A stretch of 64,000 nucleotides of DNA from Homarus americanus (GCF_018991925.1 NW_024724368.1:1665319-1729318); one strand, 5' to 3'; counted from the stretch's first letter, positions 45,986 to 60,900 are shown. The notes: generated by a model not told the origin, from the letters alone. Program-made: numbers and translations.

Positions 45986-47808
45986 CCGTATATCTCGGCC
46001 TATAAGACGGAATTTGAACCTTAAGAAAATCAGCCCAAAGTTAGGGGGTTGTCTTAAGCACCAGATATAAAATTCTTACCTCTTAAATATTGTGGTTTAG
46101 CGTGTCAAGAGTGGTGATGGAAACATCGTAAACCACTCACAAGGTCCTACCACTAATTATTTTATACTGAAACTTACGTTTGGGAAGCTGGATTAAAATT
46201 AAGATTACCGGTATATTAAAATGATAAAAATGTATTATAAACCTGTCTAACATACCGTAAAAGAACAGTATACCCCGGTAATAAACACAGCTATCATCAC
46301 CCACCTCCCCACTCCCACCCCCACCCCCATTTGCCAGTGACGAAACAAGAAAGGGAAAGTGATCTTGACTGTGACCGCCTGTGGCTATTTTTAGCCGTCT
46401 TTGTGTTTGTTCGAGGTGGTCAGTAATGCATATCTGTATATATACTGATCATAATACTTATCTCCTATAAATAATTCATTTAAAATTTATTTTTTTACAA
46501 AGAATATTCAGTAAATGACTGCGTTAATTCTTGAAACTACCGACAGTGGTAAATTTAGCATGAGAATGATGAACACGAAGTCACGTCATGGATTCGAAGC
46601 TTGGTCCTTAATGATCACCATAAATGTCTGGTCAACTTTATCTACCAGGTATAATGGTAGCCTCCCTTTTTCGCGAAACAAGTACCGTATATCTCGTCCT
46701 ATAAGACGGAATTTTAACCTTAAAAAAATCAGCCCAAAATTAGAGGTCGTCTTAAGCACCAGGTATAAAATTCTTACCTCTTAAATATTGTGGTTTAGCG
46801 TGTCAAGAGTGGTGATGGAAACATCGTAAACCACTCACAAGGTCCTACCACTAATTATTTTATACTGAAACTTACGTTTGGGAAGCTGGATTAAAATTAA
46901 GATTACCGGTATATTAAAATAATAAAAATGTATTTATAAACCTGTCTAACATACAGTAAAAGAACAATATACCCCGGTAATAACACAGCTATCTAGCTAT
47001 CTTCAACACCCCCCCCCCCCTGCCATTTGCCAGTGATGAGACAAGAAAGGGAAAGTGACCGTGACTGTGACCGTTGTGGCTATTATTAGCAGTCTTTGTG
47101 TTCGAGGTGGTCAGTAATGCATATCTATATTTACTGATCATAATACTTATCTTCTATAAATAATTCATTTAAAATTTATTTCTTTACAAAGAATATTCAG
47201 TAAATGACTACGTTAATTCTTGAAACTACCGACAGTCGTAAATTTAGGATAAACACGAAATCACGTCTTCGGATTCGGAGTTTGATCTTTAATGATCACC
47301 ATAAATGTCAGGTCAACTTCACCTACCAGGTATAATGGTAGCCCCCCTTTTTTGCGAAACAAGTATATAAATTAAAGAAAATACTTGCAGTGTGTTTAAT
47401 ATATTACAGTATATTATAAATAAATAAATAAAAAATAAATCAGTAAATCCATTTCAAGTACCTGCAAATGGAAAAATTTTACTCGACACCGACATTAGTT
47501 CCAGTTAAATAAGAGACGCTTAAGTGATGTCACTAGTGTTTACACTACACCAACCAGTAACATTTGATGCCATTACTTGAAGTGAATTGGCCTTATTTTA
47601 AAAAACCAAGGATGTGTAAACAGCACTGGTCAATGGGATGGTTGGTAAAGGACTACTGGGTCAGTAAGCTCCCAATGGTAAGTGTTACATTTGGGGTACC
47701 GGTCTTATACAGGGAATAGAGCTCAAAATCTACTTTTTAAATGGAAATTTTTGGGGTCGTCTTATACATCCATCGCCTTGTAGGCCGAGATATACGAGAT
47801 ATACACGG
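45986..47808. mobile_element. TIR element with internal tandem duplication, 1.8 kb
   Basis: Left end CCGTATATCTCGGCCTATAA (GACGG) and right end GGCCGAGATATACGAGATAT (ACACGG) are imperfect inverted repeats flanked by TA. The first about 700 bases are repeated as a second copy from about 46685 (CCGTATATCTCGTCCTATAA, AAATTCTTACCTCTTAAATA, TTTGCCAGTGA, GGTGGTCAGTAATGCATATC in both). No intact transposase. Confidence 0.8.
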
Positions 47809-48062
47809 TATATGGAATGTTGTTAGGCTGATCAGTAGTGGAGCGCAAATCTTGTTTGCTGTCACCTTGGTCTATGTTCCTTTCCCTCCACACCCCACAA
47901 CATCCACGCCCCTCCACATCCACGCCCCTCCACCTCCACTTCCATCCCTCTACATGTCAACACCCTCCACTTCCAACCCTGCACCTTCATGTCATGGGAA
48001 AGATTGGATTGATGTTGAGGTATACTATAGAAGCAGCTAATTTTAATTTTTCCCCTGTACAG

Positions 48063-48153
48063 TGTGGAGGAGATTGAAGAACTTATGGCTGAAGGTCAAC
48101 AGGAGGATGTGTTTGTCCCTCAGCTTCGTGCTCAGGAGAAGCTTGGTCAGTAA
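48063..48153 (+). CDS. SelL: Probable last coding exon of the selenoprotein L-like gene
   Basis: After acceptor TTCCCCTGTACAG the frame with clear coding character reads VEEIEELMAEGQQEDVFVPQ, then LRAQEKLGQ and TAA (48151-48153). This acidic tail would follow the thioredoxin fold. The frame needs two bases from the preceding exon, but the exon at 42055-42275 supplies one. In the alternative register the sequence is also open to a stop but lacks coding-like composition. Either an intermediate exon is missing or this exon belongs to another gene. Confidence 0.55.
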
Positions 48154-48339
48154 TTAATGGTGCTTTAACTTGCACCATTGAGTAAAGAAGATGAGGAATA
48201 GGATGGACACAAGAAGACGTTTTATCCTTACATAAAATGTATAGTTATTTCAGCCTCGCTTTAGGTTAGATTATTATAACAAAGTAAATGTTTTAAATAA
48301 TTAGAATGCCAAAAGTTTATTTGATTAAACTTGGAACTA
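48154..48339 (+). other. Proximal 3' UTR of the selenoprotein gene
   Basis: It contains an 8-bp perfect hairpin directly after the stop (AATGGTGC 48156-48163, loop TTTAACTT, GCACCATT 48172-48179), then GA. A second weaker hairpin lies near 48200-48237. Neither shows the ATGA quartet needed for a standard SECIS. No SECIS can be called here by eye. Confidence 0.4.
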
Positions 48340-48787
48340 GACATTTACTATATTAATGGAGTTATGTGCCTTAGACATTTACTATATTAATGGAGTTATG
48401 TGCCTTAGACATTTACTATATTAATGGAGATATGGAGATATGTGCCTTAGACATTTACTATATTAATGGAGTTATGTGCTTTAGACATTTACTATATTAA
48501 TGGAATTATGTGCCTTAGACATTTACTATATTAATGGAGTTATGTGCCTTAGACATTTACTATATTAATGGAGTTATGTGCCTTAGACATTTACTATATT
48601 AATGGAGATATGTACCTTAGACATTTACTATATTAATGGAGTTATGTGCCTTAGACATTTACTATATTAATGGAGTTATGTGCCTTAGACATTTACTATA
48701 TTAATGGAGATATGTGCCTTAGACATTTACTATATTAATGGAGATATGTGCCTTAGACATTTACTATATTAATGGAGATATGTGCCT
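48340..48787. repeat. 34-bp tandem repeat, about 13 copies
   Basis: Unit TTAGACATTTACTATATTAA plus TGGAGTTATGTGCC. Copies are nearly identical, with GTTATG/GATATG as the main variant and one 8-base internal duplication near 48430. Such homogeneity implies recent expansion. Confidence 0.95.
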
Positions 48788-48940
48788 GAAAAGATTTTCA
48801 TATATATTGGACAACTTTATATACAGTATACAGGTTCTGTACTTTGTAAAAAATGGATCATATATGATGTGTTGCAAATTCCCTGGAACTTTAATAAATG
48901 AATTGCACTGGTTGTTCCCTTCATTCCTTACCCCCATAAT
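48788..48940. other. Short unique stretch between two tandem arrays
   Basis: 150 bases of AT-rich DNA with an AATAAA at about 48893. It could contain the end of the selenoprotein transcript. Confidence 0.4.
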
Positions 48941-51900
48941 TATAGAAAACGGGAAATTTGTATTACAGAAAATGGGAAATATCTACTTTCTGGGAAAGTT
49001 GGTTATCTACTTTCCCGAAAAGTAGATTATCTACTTTTCAGGAAAGTAGATTACCGACTTTTTGGGAAAGTAGATTATCGAATTTTGGGGAAATATTTAC
49101 CAAATTTTCTGAAGTAGATTATCATAGAAAACGGGAAATTTGTATCATAAAAAATGGGAAATATCTACTTTCCGGGAAAGTTGGTTATCTAGATTATCAT
49201 AGAAAACGGGAAATTTGTATCATAAAAAATGGGAAATATCTACTTTCCGGGAAAGTTGGTTATCTACTTTCCCGAAAAGTAGATAGATTTTCTACTTTTC
49301 GGGAAAGTAGATTATCGACTTTTCGGGGAAGTAGATTTTCGAATTTTGGGGAAATATTACCTAATTTTGCGAAGTAGATTATCATAGAAAACGGGAAATT
49401 TGTATCATAAAAAATGGGAAATATCTACTTTCCGGGAAAGTTGTTATCTACTTTCTCGAAAAGTAGATAGATTTTCTACTTTTCGGGAAAATGATATCAT
49501 TTTTCGGAGTAGATTTTCGAATTAGGAGAAATATTACCTAATTTTGCCAAGAGATTATCATAAAAAACAGGAAATTTGTATCATAAAAATGGGAAATATC
49601 TACTTTCGGGAAAGTTGGTTATACCAAATTTTCGAAAAGACATAGAAAGAATTTTATATCTGTAAAAGTATGATATCGACTTTCCAGGAAATTTGGTCAG
49701 ATAACCAAATTTGCCGAAAATAATATCATAGAAAACAGGAAATTTGTATCATAAAAAATGGAAATATCTACTTTCACCGAGGAAGTTGAATAACTACTTT
49801 TCGAAAATGAATTATCATAGAAAACAGGAAATTTGATCATAAAAATGGGGAAATACTACTTTCGGAAATTTGGTTATATAACCAATTTGCGAAAATAAGA
49901 TATCATAAAACGAAATTTGTATCGTAAAAAATGGGAAATATCTACTTTCCGGGAAAGTTGGTTAATCAACTTCCCAAAAAAAGAATATCTTAAAAACAAA
50001 TTTATCGAAAAATAGAAATATCTCTTTTCCGGGAAAGGTAGATACATTCCCGAAAATAATATCTAAAACAGAAATTTGTACAAGGAAATATCTACTTTCA
50101 AATTATTGAACGAAAGTAGATTATCATAGAAAACGAAATTTGTATCATAAAAATGAAATATCTACTTTCCGGGAAAGTTGGTTATCTACTTTCGAAAAGT
50201 AGATGAATTTTCTACTTTTCGGGAAAGTAGATTATCGACTTTTCAGGGGAATAGATTTTTCGAATTGCGGAAATATTACAAATTTTGGAAGTAGATTATC
50301 ATAGAAAACAGGAAATTTGTATCACAAAAATGGGAAATATCTACCGGGAAAGTTGGTTAATAGCAAATTTACCGAAAATAAATTATCACTTTTATCGCAT
50401 AAAATAGATATCTACTTTCGGGAAAGTAGATAACGAATTTGCGAAATAATATCATAAAAAAAAAAAATGAAATACTACTTTCCAGAAATTGATTTATAAC
50501 TACTTTCTGAAAATAGATTATCATAGAAACAGGAAATTTGTATCATAAAAATGGAAATATCTACTTTCCGGGAAGTTGAGTTATCTACTTTCCTCGAAAA
50601 ACAGATAATTTTCTACTTTTAAGGAAAGTAGATTATCGATTTTTCGGAGAATAGATTTTTTGAATTTTGAAATATTACCTAATTTTGCAGAATAGATTAT
50701 CATAGAAAACGGGAAATTGTCATAAAAATAGGAAATATCTACTTTTCGGGAAAGTTGGTTAATAACCAAATTTCCGAAAATATATATCATAAAACAGGAA
50801 ATTAGTATCATAAAAATGAAATATATCTTTCCAGAAATTTGGTTAAATAACCAAATTTGCAAAATAGATTATCTATAAGCAGAAATTGTATCATAAAAAT
50901 GGGAAATATCTACTTTACCGCGAAAGTTAGTTAATAAACAACTTTCCGAAAATAGATACAAACAGAAATTTTATACATAAAAATCAAATATCTATAGCAC
51001 AAGGAAGTAGATTATATAATGTAAATTTACCAAAATAGATTATCATAGAAAACAAAATTTGCATCATAAAAAATGAAATATCTACTTTCCGGAAAGTTAG
51101 TTATATAAACAAATTTCAAAATGAATATCATAGAAACAGAAATTGTATCATAAAAAATGAAATATACTTTTCAGGAAAGTTGGTTAGATAATCAAATTTC
51201 GAAATAGATTATCATAAAAACAGAAATTTGTATCATAAAAATGGGAAATATCTACTTTCCCCGAAAGTTGGTTAATAAACAACTTTCCCGAAAATAGACA
51301 TAGAAACAAATTTATCATAAAAATAAGAAATATCTACTTTCAGGAAAGTTGATTATATAACTAAGCGAAAATAGATAACATAAAACAAATTTATCATAAA
51401 ATGAAATATCTACTTTCCGGGAAAGTTCGTTAAATAAACTTCCCGAAAATAGATTACATACAAACGGGAAATTAGATATCACAAAAATGAAATATATACT
51501 TTCCGAATTTAGTTAAATAATAAATTTCAACTAAGAATATCATAAAAAACGAAATGTATCATAAAAAATAAAATATCTACTTTCCAGGAAAGTGTTAACA
51601 AATTTCCGAAAATGAAAATCACTAAAAGAAATTTTATCAAAAAAATGGAAATATCTACTACCCCAGAAATAATAAACAAATTTCGAAATAGATTATCATA
51701 GAAAACAGAAATTTGTATCATAAAAATAGAAATATCTACACCAAAGCATTGGTTAATAACCAAATTTCCCGAAAATAGATATCATAAACGAAATTTGGCT
51801 ATCATAAAAAATGGAAATATCTACTTTCCGCGAAAGTTGGATTGTATTAGAATAAACAACTTTCCCGAAAATAGATTATCATAGAAAACAGGAAATTTGT

Positions 51901-54900
51901 ACTCAAAAATAGAAATATATCTACTTTCCGGGAAAGGTTGAATAATAAATTCTTGAAAATAATTATCATAGAAAACAGGAAATTTGTATCATAAAAATGG
52001 GAAATATCTACTTTCGCGAAAGTAGTTAGATAAACAACTTTCCCGAAAATAGATTATCGCAAAACAGAAATTTGTATATAAAATAGAAATATCTTTTCCA
52101 TGATTAGTTAGATAAACAACTTTCCGAGCTAAAGAGTTATCATAGAAAACAGGAAATTTGTATATAAAAAATGGGAAATATCTACTTTCCAGGAAAGTTG
52201 GTTATCTCTCCCGAAAAATGCGATTTCTCTTTTCGGGAAAGTAGATTATCGATTTTCAGAGGCCGTTTTTCGAATTTTGGGGGAAATATTACTAATTTTG
52301 CAGAAGTAGATTATCTTAAGCAGGAGACCAGAAGTTAGATAACCAAATTTTTCGAAAATAGATTATCATAGAAAACAGGAAATTTGAATCTAAAAATGGG
52401 AAATATCTACTTTCCGGGAAAGTTGGTTAGATAACCAAATTTGCCGAAATGGAATATCATAGAAAACAGAAATTTATCATAAAAAATGGGAAATATCTAC
52501 ATTCACTTGAAAAGTTAGTTAGATAAACAACTTGCCCGAAATAGATTATCATAGAAATGGGAAATTGTATCATAAAAAATAGAAAATATCTACTTTCCAG
52601 GAAAGTTGGTTGAATAGCAAATTTGCCGAAACCGATGTATCATAGAAAACAGGAAATTTGTATCATAAAAAATAGAAATATCTACGCTTTCCGCGAAAGT
52701 TGATTAGATAACCTTTCCAAAAATAGATTATCATAGAAAACGAAATTTGTATCATAAAAAATAGAAATATACTTTCCGGGAAAGTTGGTTATCTACTTTT
52801 CCAAAAAAAGTAGATAATTTTCTGCTTTCGGGAAAGTAGATTATCGATTTTTCAGAATAGATTTTCAATTTTGAAATATTGCCTAATTTTGCGAAGTAGA
52901 TTATCATAGAAAACTGGAAATTTGTATCACAAAAAATGGAAAATATCTACTTTCCAGGAAGTTGATTCAAATAATAATTTACCGAAAATAGAATATCATA
53001 GAAAAAGAAATTTGTATCACAAAAAATGAAATATCACTTTCATGAAAGTTAGTTAAATAACCAAATTTCCGAAAATAGATATCATAAAACAGGAAATTTG
53101 TATCAAAAAATGAAATATACTCCCAAAAAAAAACAACTTTCAAAAATAGATTATCATAAAACAAGAAATTTATCATAAAAAATAGAAATATCTACTTCCC
53201 GAAAAAATTAATCATAAAAACAAATTTCCGAAATAGATTATCATAAAAACAGGAAATTTGTATCAAAAAAATAGAAATATCTACTTTCTCAAAAGAATTG
53301 GTTAAATAAACAAATTTGCCGAAAAAATATCATAGAAACGAAATTGTATCACAAAAAAAGAAATATCTACTTTCCGCAAAGTTAGTAAGAATAAACAAAT
53401 TTCCCGAAAATAAATATCATAAAACAGAAATTTATCATAAAAATACAAATATCTACTTTCCCGAAAACACCGAAAATAGATTATCATAAAACAAATTTTA
53501 CCAGAAAAAATGAAATATCACTTTCAGGAAAGATTCGATTTAGAAAATAAATTTGAAATAGATATCCAAAAAAGAAATTTATCATAAAAAATGAAAATAT
53601 CTACTTCACGCGAAAGTTAATTAGATAAACAACACAAATAGATATCAAAAACAGGAAATTTGCATCATAAAAAAAAAACACCAAAAAAAAAAAACACAAA
53701 AAAAAACCCAAAACAAAAACACAAATGAAATATCTACTTTCAGGAAAATTGGTTAAATAACAAAATTTCCAAAAATAGATATCATAAAACAAGAAATTTG
53801 TATCATAAAAATGGGAAATACTACTTTCCACGAAAGTTGGTTGAATAAACAACTTTCAAATAGATTATCATAGAAAACAGAAATTTGTATCATAAAAATA
53901 AAAATATCCTACTTTCCAAAAAAACCACCGAAAATAGATATCATAGAAACAGGAAATTTATCATAAAAATGGGAAATATCTACTTTCAGCGAAAGTTGAT
54001 TAGATAAACAACGAAAACAAACCATCATAAACCGAAAATTGTATCATAAAAATAGAAATATCTACTCCAAAGTTGGTTGAATAACCAAACAAAATAAATA
54101 TCATAAAACAAAATTGTATCATAAAAATAGAAATATCCCCCCAAAAAAACAACTTTCGAAAATAGATTATCATAAAAACAAAATTGTATCATAAAAATAG
54201 AAATATCACTTCAGAAAAAGTTAGTTAGATAAACAAATTTCCGAAATAAATATCATAAGCAGAAATTTGTATCATAAAAATAGAAATATCTACTTTCACA
54301 CGAAAGTTGGTTAATAACAACTTTCACAAAAACCAAAAAAACAAAAACAAAAAATGAATAAATCTACTTTCGAAAACAGATTATCATAAGAAAACCATAA
54401 ATTTACATCATAAAAATAGGAAATATCTACCTAAAATAAATTATCATAAGAAAAACCAGGAAATTTGTATCACAAAAATGGAAATATCTGCCTAGAAAGT
54501 TAGTTAAATAAACAAATTACTTACCAAATAGATTATCAAAACAGGAAATTTGTATCATAAAAATAGAATATCTACTTTCCAGAAAGTTGGTTAGATAACC
54601 AAATTTCGAAAATGATTATCATGAAACAGAAATTGTATCATAAAAAGTAAAATGTCTACTTTCCGAAAATAATTATCATGAAAACGGAAATTTATCATAA
54701 AATGGGAAATATCTACTTTCCGAAAATAGATATCATAGAAAGCAGAAATTTGTATCATAAAAATAGGAAATATCTTTCCGAAAATGAATATCATAGAAAA
54801 CAGGAGAAGTTTGTATCATAAATGGAAATATCTACTTTCCAGGAAAGAGAGTTAGTTAGATAACAAATTTGCCGAAAATAATTATCTCATAGAAAACAGG

Positions 54901-57900
54901 AGAATTGTATCATAAAAAAATAGAATATCTACTTTTCCGAAAATGAGTCTATCATAGAAAACAGAAATTTGTATCTGCAAAAATAGGAAATATCTACTTT
55001 CAGGAAAGTTAGTTAGATATAGGAATTGCCGAAATAGTTATCATAGAAAGCAGGAAATTTGTATCACATAAAGAATAGAAATATCTACTTTCGCGAAAAG
55101 TTGGTTAGATAACAACAAAATAGATATCACTGAAAACAAAATTTGTATCATAAAAATGAAATATCTGCTTTCCCGAAAATGAATTATCATAGAAACAGGA
55201 AATTGTATCATAAAATAGAAATATCTACTTTCCGGGAAAGGATTGGTTTAAATTAACAAATTGCCGAGATAAGAATATCATAGAAAGCAGGAAATTTGTA
55301 TCATAAGAATAGAAATATCTACTTTCCGCGAAAGTTAGTTAGATAACCAACAAAATTATCATAAAACGGAAATTTGTATCACATAAAAATGGAAAATATC
55401 TACTTTTGAAAATAGACTATCTTATAAGCAGAAATTTATCATAAAATGGAAATATCTACTTTCGAAAAATGAATTATCATAGAAAACAGGAAATTTATCA
55501 TAAAATAGAAATAACTTTTTCTGGGGAAAGTTAGTTAGATAAACAAATTTATAAAAATAGATTATCATAGAAAGCTGAAATTTGTATATCATAAAGAATG
55601 GGGAAATATCTACTTTTTCACGAAAGTTGGTTAGATAACTTTTCCAATAGATATCATAGAAAACAGAAATTTGTATGTAAAATGAATATACTTTCGAAAA
55701 TAGATTATCATAGAAACGAAGTTTATTATCATAAAAATAGAATATCTACTTTCCGCGAAGTTGGTTAGATATAGCTTTCCCCGAAAAATAAAGTTATCAT
55801 AGAAAACAGGAGAATTTGTATCATAAATAGAATATCTACTTTCCCAAAATGAATTATCATAAAAGAAAACAGAGGAAATTTGTATGTCATAAAATAGAAA
55901 TATCTACTTTGGAAGAAGTTGGTTGAATAACAAATTTGCCCGAAAATAATTATCATGAAAAACAAATTTGTATCACCAAAAATAGAAATATCTGCGCAAA
56001 AATAGATTATCATAAAACAGAGGAGGCTGGCTAATCATAAAAATGAAATATCTACTTTCCGAAAATAGATTATCATGAAAAGCAGAAATTTGTATCATAA
56101 AATAGAAATATCTACTTTCAGGAAAGTTAGTTAGATAACAAATTTTGAAAATATTAGATATCATAAGCAGGAGAATTTGTATACATAAAAGAATGAGGAA
56201 ATGTCTACTTTCCATAGTTGGTTAGATAACCAAGCTCGTTATCATAAAGCAGGAAATTTGTATCACGTGGAAATATCTACTTTCCCGAAAATAGATATCT
56301 TGAAAACCAGAAATTTGTATCGCAAAAATAGAAATTCTACTTTCAGGAGAGGATTGGTTAGATAACAGGAGTTATGAAAACTGGAATATCATAGAAAGCA
56401 GAAATTTATCATAAGAATGGGCTTTCCGCGAAGTTGGTTAGATAACCAACAAAAATGAATATCATAAGAAAAACAGGAAATTTGTATCATAAAAATGGGA
56501 AATATCTACTTTCGAAAATAGATTATCTTACATAGAAAACATTTGTATCATAAAAAAAATGGGAAAATATCTACTTTCGAAAGCAAATTATCATAGAAAC
56601 AGGAAATTTGTATCATAAAAATGGGAAATATCTACTTTCCAGGAAAGTTGGTTAGATAAACAAATTTGCCGAAATAGATTATCATAGAAAGCCAGTGTAT
56701 CATAAGAATGGGAAATATCTACTTTCACTTGAGAGTTAGTTAGAATAACCAACTTTCTGAAAATAGATTATCATGAAAACAGAATTTGTATCATAAAATG
56801 GGGAAATATCCTACTTTCCCGAAAATGGAATTATCATAGAAAAGCCAAGGAGAAATTTGTATCTGTAAAATAGAAATATCTACTTTTCCCGAAATAGATA
56901 TCATAGAAAACAGAAATTTGGCAGCATCATAAAAATAGAAATATCTACTTTCATGGAATATCATAGAAACGAAATTTGTATCATAAAAAATGCGATATCA
57001 CTTTACAGGAAAGGTGGATTGAATATCAAATTTGCCGAAAATAGATTATCATAAAACAGTATCATAAAAAATGGGAAATATCACTTTCGAAAATAGATTA
57101 TCATGAAAAACGGAAATTTGTATCATAAAAAATGGAAATATCTGCTTTCCAGAAGGATTGGTTAGATAACCAAATTGCAAAATAATTATCATAAAGAAAA
57201 CAGAAATTGTATCATAAAATGGGGAAAATATCTACTTTCAGGAAAAAGTTGGTTGAATAACCAAATTTACTGAAAATAGATATCATAAAGCAGAGAGAAA
57301 TTTGACATCTCATAAGGAATGCAGGAAATATCCTACTTTCCGCGAGTTGGTTGAATAATAACTTTCGAAATAGATTATCATAAAGCAGAATTTGTATCCA
57401 TAAAAAATGGGAAATATCTACTTTCCCGAAAATAGATTATCATAAAGAAAAACGAAATTATATCATAAAAATGGAAATATCTACTTTCCAGAAAGTTGGT
57501 TAGATGCAAATTGCCAAGAATAGATATCATAAGCGAAATTTATTATCATAAAGAATGAAATATCTACTTTCACGAAAGTTGAGATTAGATAACCAACTTT
57601 CGAAAAATAGATTATCATAAAACAGAGGAAATTTGTATCATAAAAATGAAATACTATAAAAATAGATATCAAAACAGAAATTTGTATCATAAAAATAGGA
57701 AATATCTACTTTCCCGAAAATAGATTATCATAAAGCAGGAAATTTGTATCATAAAAATGGAAATGAAAGCAGGTATATCATAAAGATAGAAATATACTTT
57801 CCGCGAAGTTTGGTTAGAATAACAACACCGAAATGAACCATCAAAAAACAGAAATTTGTATCATAAAAAATAGGAAATATCTACTTTCCCGAAAATAGAT

Positions 57901-60900
57901 ATCATAAACAAGGAGAAATTGTATCATAAAAAATGGAAAATATCTACTTTCCGCAAAAGTTGGTTAGATAACTCTCACGAAAATAAGTTATCATAAAACA
58001 GGAAATTTGTATCATAAAAATGAAATATCTACATCCCAAAAATAGATTATCATAGAAAACAAAGTATCATAAAAATGGAAATATCTACTTTCAGGAAAGT
58101 TGGTTAAATAACAAATTGCAAAAATAGATATCATAAAGCAGAAATTGTATCAAAGAATGCAAAATATCTACTCTCCGAAGTTGATTCAGATAACCAACCA
58201 AATAGATATCTAAAACAGAAAATTTGTATCATAAATGGGAAATATCTACTTTCCGAAAATAGATTATCATAAGCAAATTTGTATAAAATAGAATATCTAC
58301 TTTCAAAAATAGATTATCATAAAACAGAAAATTGTATCATAAAAAATAGAAATATCCTTTCCGGAAAGTTGGATTAGATATCAAATTTATAAAATGATAT
58401 CATAAAAGCAGAAATTGTATCATGAATAGAAATACTACTTTCCGCGAAGTTGGTTAAATAACCAACCACGAAATAGATTATCATAAAAACGAAATTTACA
58501 TATCATAAAAAAAGAAATAATACCGAAAATAGATTATCATAGAAACAGGAAATTGTATCATAAAATGGGAAATACTCTAACGAAAATAGAATCATAAAAA
58601 CAGAAAACTGTATCATAAAAATAGGAAATATCTAAACTCGGAAAGTTGGTTAGATAACCAATTTGCCGAAAATAAATATCATAAAAGCGAAATTGTATCA
58701 AAAAAAGAATAAATATCTACTTTCCACGAAGATTAATTACAGAATACCAACTTTCCCGAAAATTATCATAAAACGAATTTGTATCATAAAATGGAAATAT
58801 CTACTTTCGAAAATAAGATATCATAGAAATTTGTATCATAAAAAATAGGAAATATCACTTTCCGGGAAAGTTAGTTAGATAACCATTGCCGAAATAGATA
58901 TCATAAAAAGCAGAAAATTGTATCATAAAAAGATAAAATATCACTTTCACGAAAGTTGAATAACCAACTTTCAAAACAAATATCATAGAAAACAGGAAAT
59001 TTGTATCATAATAAAATATCTTTCCGAAATAGATTATCATAGAAAACGGAAATTGTATCATAAAAATGGAAATATCTTCTTTCAGGAAAGTTGGTTGAAT
59101 ATTAAATTGCGAAAATAAATATCATAAAGCAGAATTTGTATCATAAAGAATGGGAAATATCTACTTTCCGCGAAAGTTAGTTAGATAACAACTTCCCGAA
59201 AATAATTATCATAAAGAAAACAGGAAAATTTACAGCATCATAAAAATGAAAAATCTACTTTCGAAAATAGATTATCTAAACAGGAAATTTGTATCATAAA
59301 AATGGAAATATCTACTTTCAGAAAGTTGGTTAAATAACAAATTTGCAAAACCAGAATATCACAAAGCAGAAATTGTATCATAAAGATAGGAAATATCTAC
59401 TTTCCGCGAAAGATTGGTTAGATAACCAACTTTCAGAAAACTCAGATATCATAAAAACAGAGAAATTTTATCATAAAAATGAAATATCTACTTTTTCCAA
59501 AAAATAGATTATCATAAAAACAGAAATTTGTATCATAAAAAATGGAAATATCTACTTTCCCAAAAATAGATTATCATAAAACAGGAAATTGCATATAAAA
59601 ATGAAATATCTATCAAGGAAGAGTTGGTTTAATAAACAAATTTGAAAATAGATATCATAACGAAATTTATCATAAAAATGGGAAATATCTACTTTCACGA
59701 AAGTTGGTTAGATATCTTTCGAAAATAGATTATCATAAAAAACAGAAATTTGTATCATAAAAAATACAAAATATCACCGAAAACGATCTATCATGAAACA
59801 GGAAATTTGTACTCATAAAAATGAAAATCACTTTCACTCGAAAGTTGGTTAGATAACCAACTTTCCAAAATAGATTATCATAGAAAACAGAAAATTGTAT
59901 CATAAAATGGAAAATCTACTTTCCCGAAATGAATCTCAAGAAAACATAAATTTGTATCATAAAAATGGGAAATATCTCCGGGAAAGTTGGTTAAATAATA
60001 AAATTGCAAAATAGATATCATAAAAAGCGGAAATTTGTATCATAAAGAATGGAAATATACTTTCACTCGAAAAGTTGGTTAGATAACCTTTCGAAATAGA
60101 TATCATAGAAAACAGGAAATTTGTATCAAAAAATAGAAATACTTGAAAATAGGTATCATAGAAACAAGAAATTGTATCATAAAATAGGAAATATCTACTT
60201 TCCGGAAGTTAGTTAGATAACCAAATTTGCAAATAGATATCATAAAGCACGAAATTTGTATCATAAGAATAGGAAATATCTACTTTCCGCGAAAGTTGGT
60301 TAGATAACAACTTTCCCCGAAAACTAGTTATCATAAAACAAGAGAATTTCTATCATAAAAATAGAATATCCTTTCGAAAATAGATTATCGAAACAAAATT
60401 TGTATCATAAAAAAATAAATATCTATACCGGAAAATAGATTATCATAGAAAACTAAATTTAACATCATAAAAAAAGAGAAATATCTACTCAGGAAAAAAG
60501 TTAAAGTTGAATAAACAAAATTTCCGAAAATAGATTATCATAAAACGGAAATTTGTATCATAAAAGAATACGGAAATATCTACTTTCACGCAAAGTTAGT
60601 TAAATAACTTTCTCAATTATCATAGAAACAGAAATTTGCATCATAAAATGGGAAATATCTACTTTCGAAAATAATTATCATAGAAAAACAGGAAATTTGT
60701 ATCATAAAATAGGAAATAATCTACTTTCCACAGAGTTAGTTAGATAACCAACTTTCGAAATAACTATCATAAAAAACAACAAAAATTGTATCAAAAAAAT
60801 GAAATATCTACTTTCGAAAATAAATATCATAGAAAACAGGAAATTTATATCCATAAAAATGGAAATATCTATACGAGAAAGTTAATTTAGATAACAAAAT

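Larger units (their letters stand above)
42276..48062 (+). other. Intron(s) of the selenoprotein gene
   Basis: 5.8 kb, mostly transposons from 43940 to 47808. The exon at 42055 leaves one base, while the coding-like exon at 48063 needs two, so a small exon (length one more than a multiple of three) should lie in this interval; I could not identify it. 42276-43939 has no recognisable element apart from AT-rich DNA and a short GAGGTG..AAGG(A/T)CTTGACT repeat at about 43510-43600. Confidence 0.5.

Noticed and set aside
48156..48181. Post-stop hairpin as the SECIS element
   Set aside because: It has AA in the loop and GA after the stem but no ATGA on the 5' side, and the stem is only 8 bp.
48190..48240. 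ATGA at about 48200 with a downstream hairpin as SECIS
   Set aside because: An 8-bp stem with AA in the loop can be drawn, but five bases separate it from ATGA and there is no GA partner on the 3' side.
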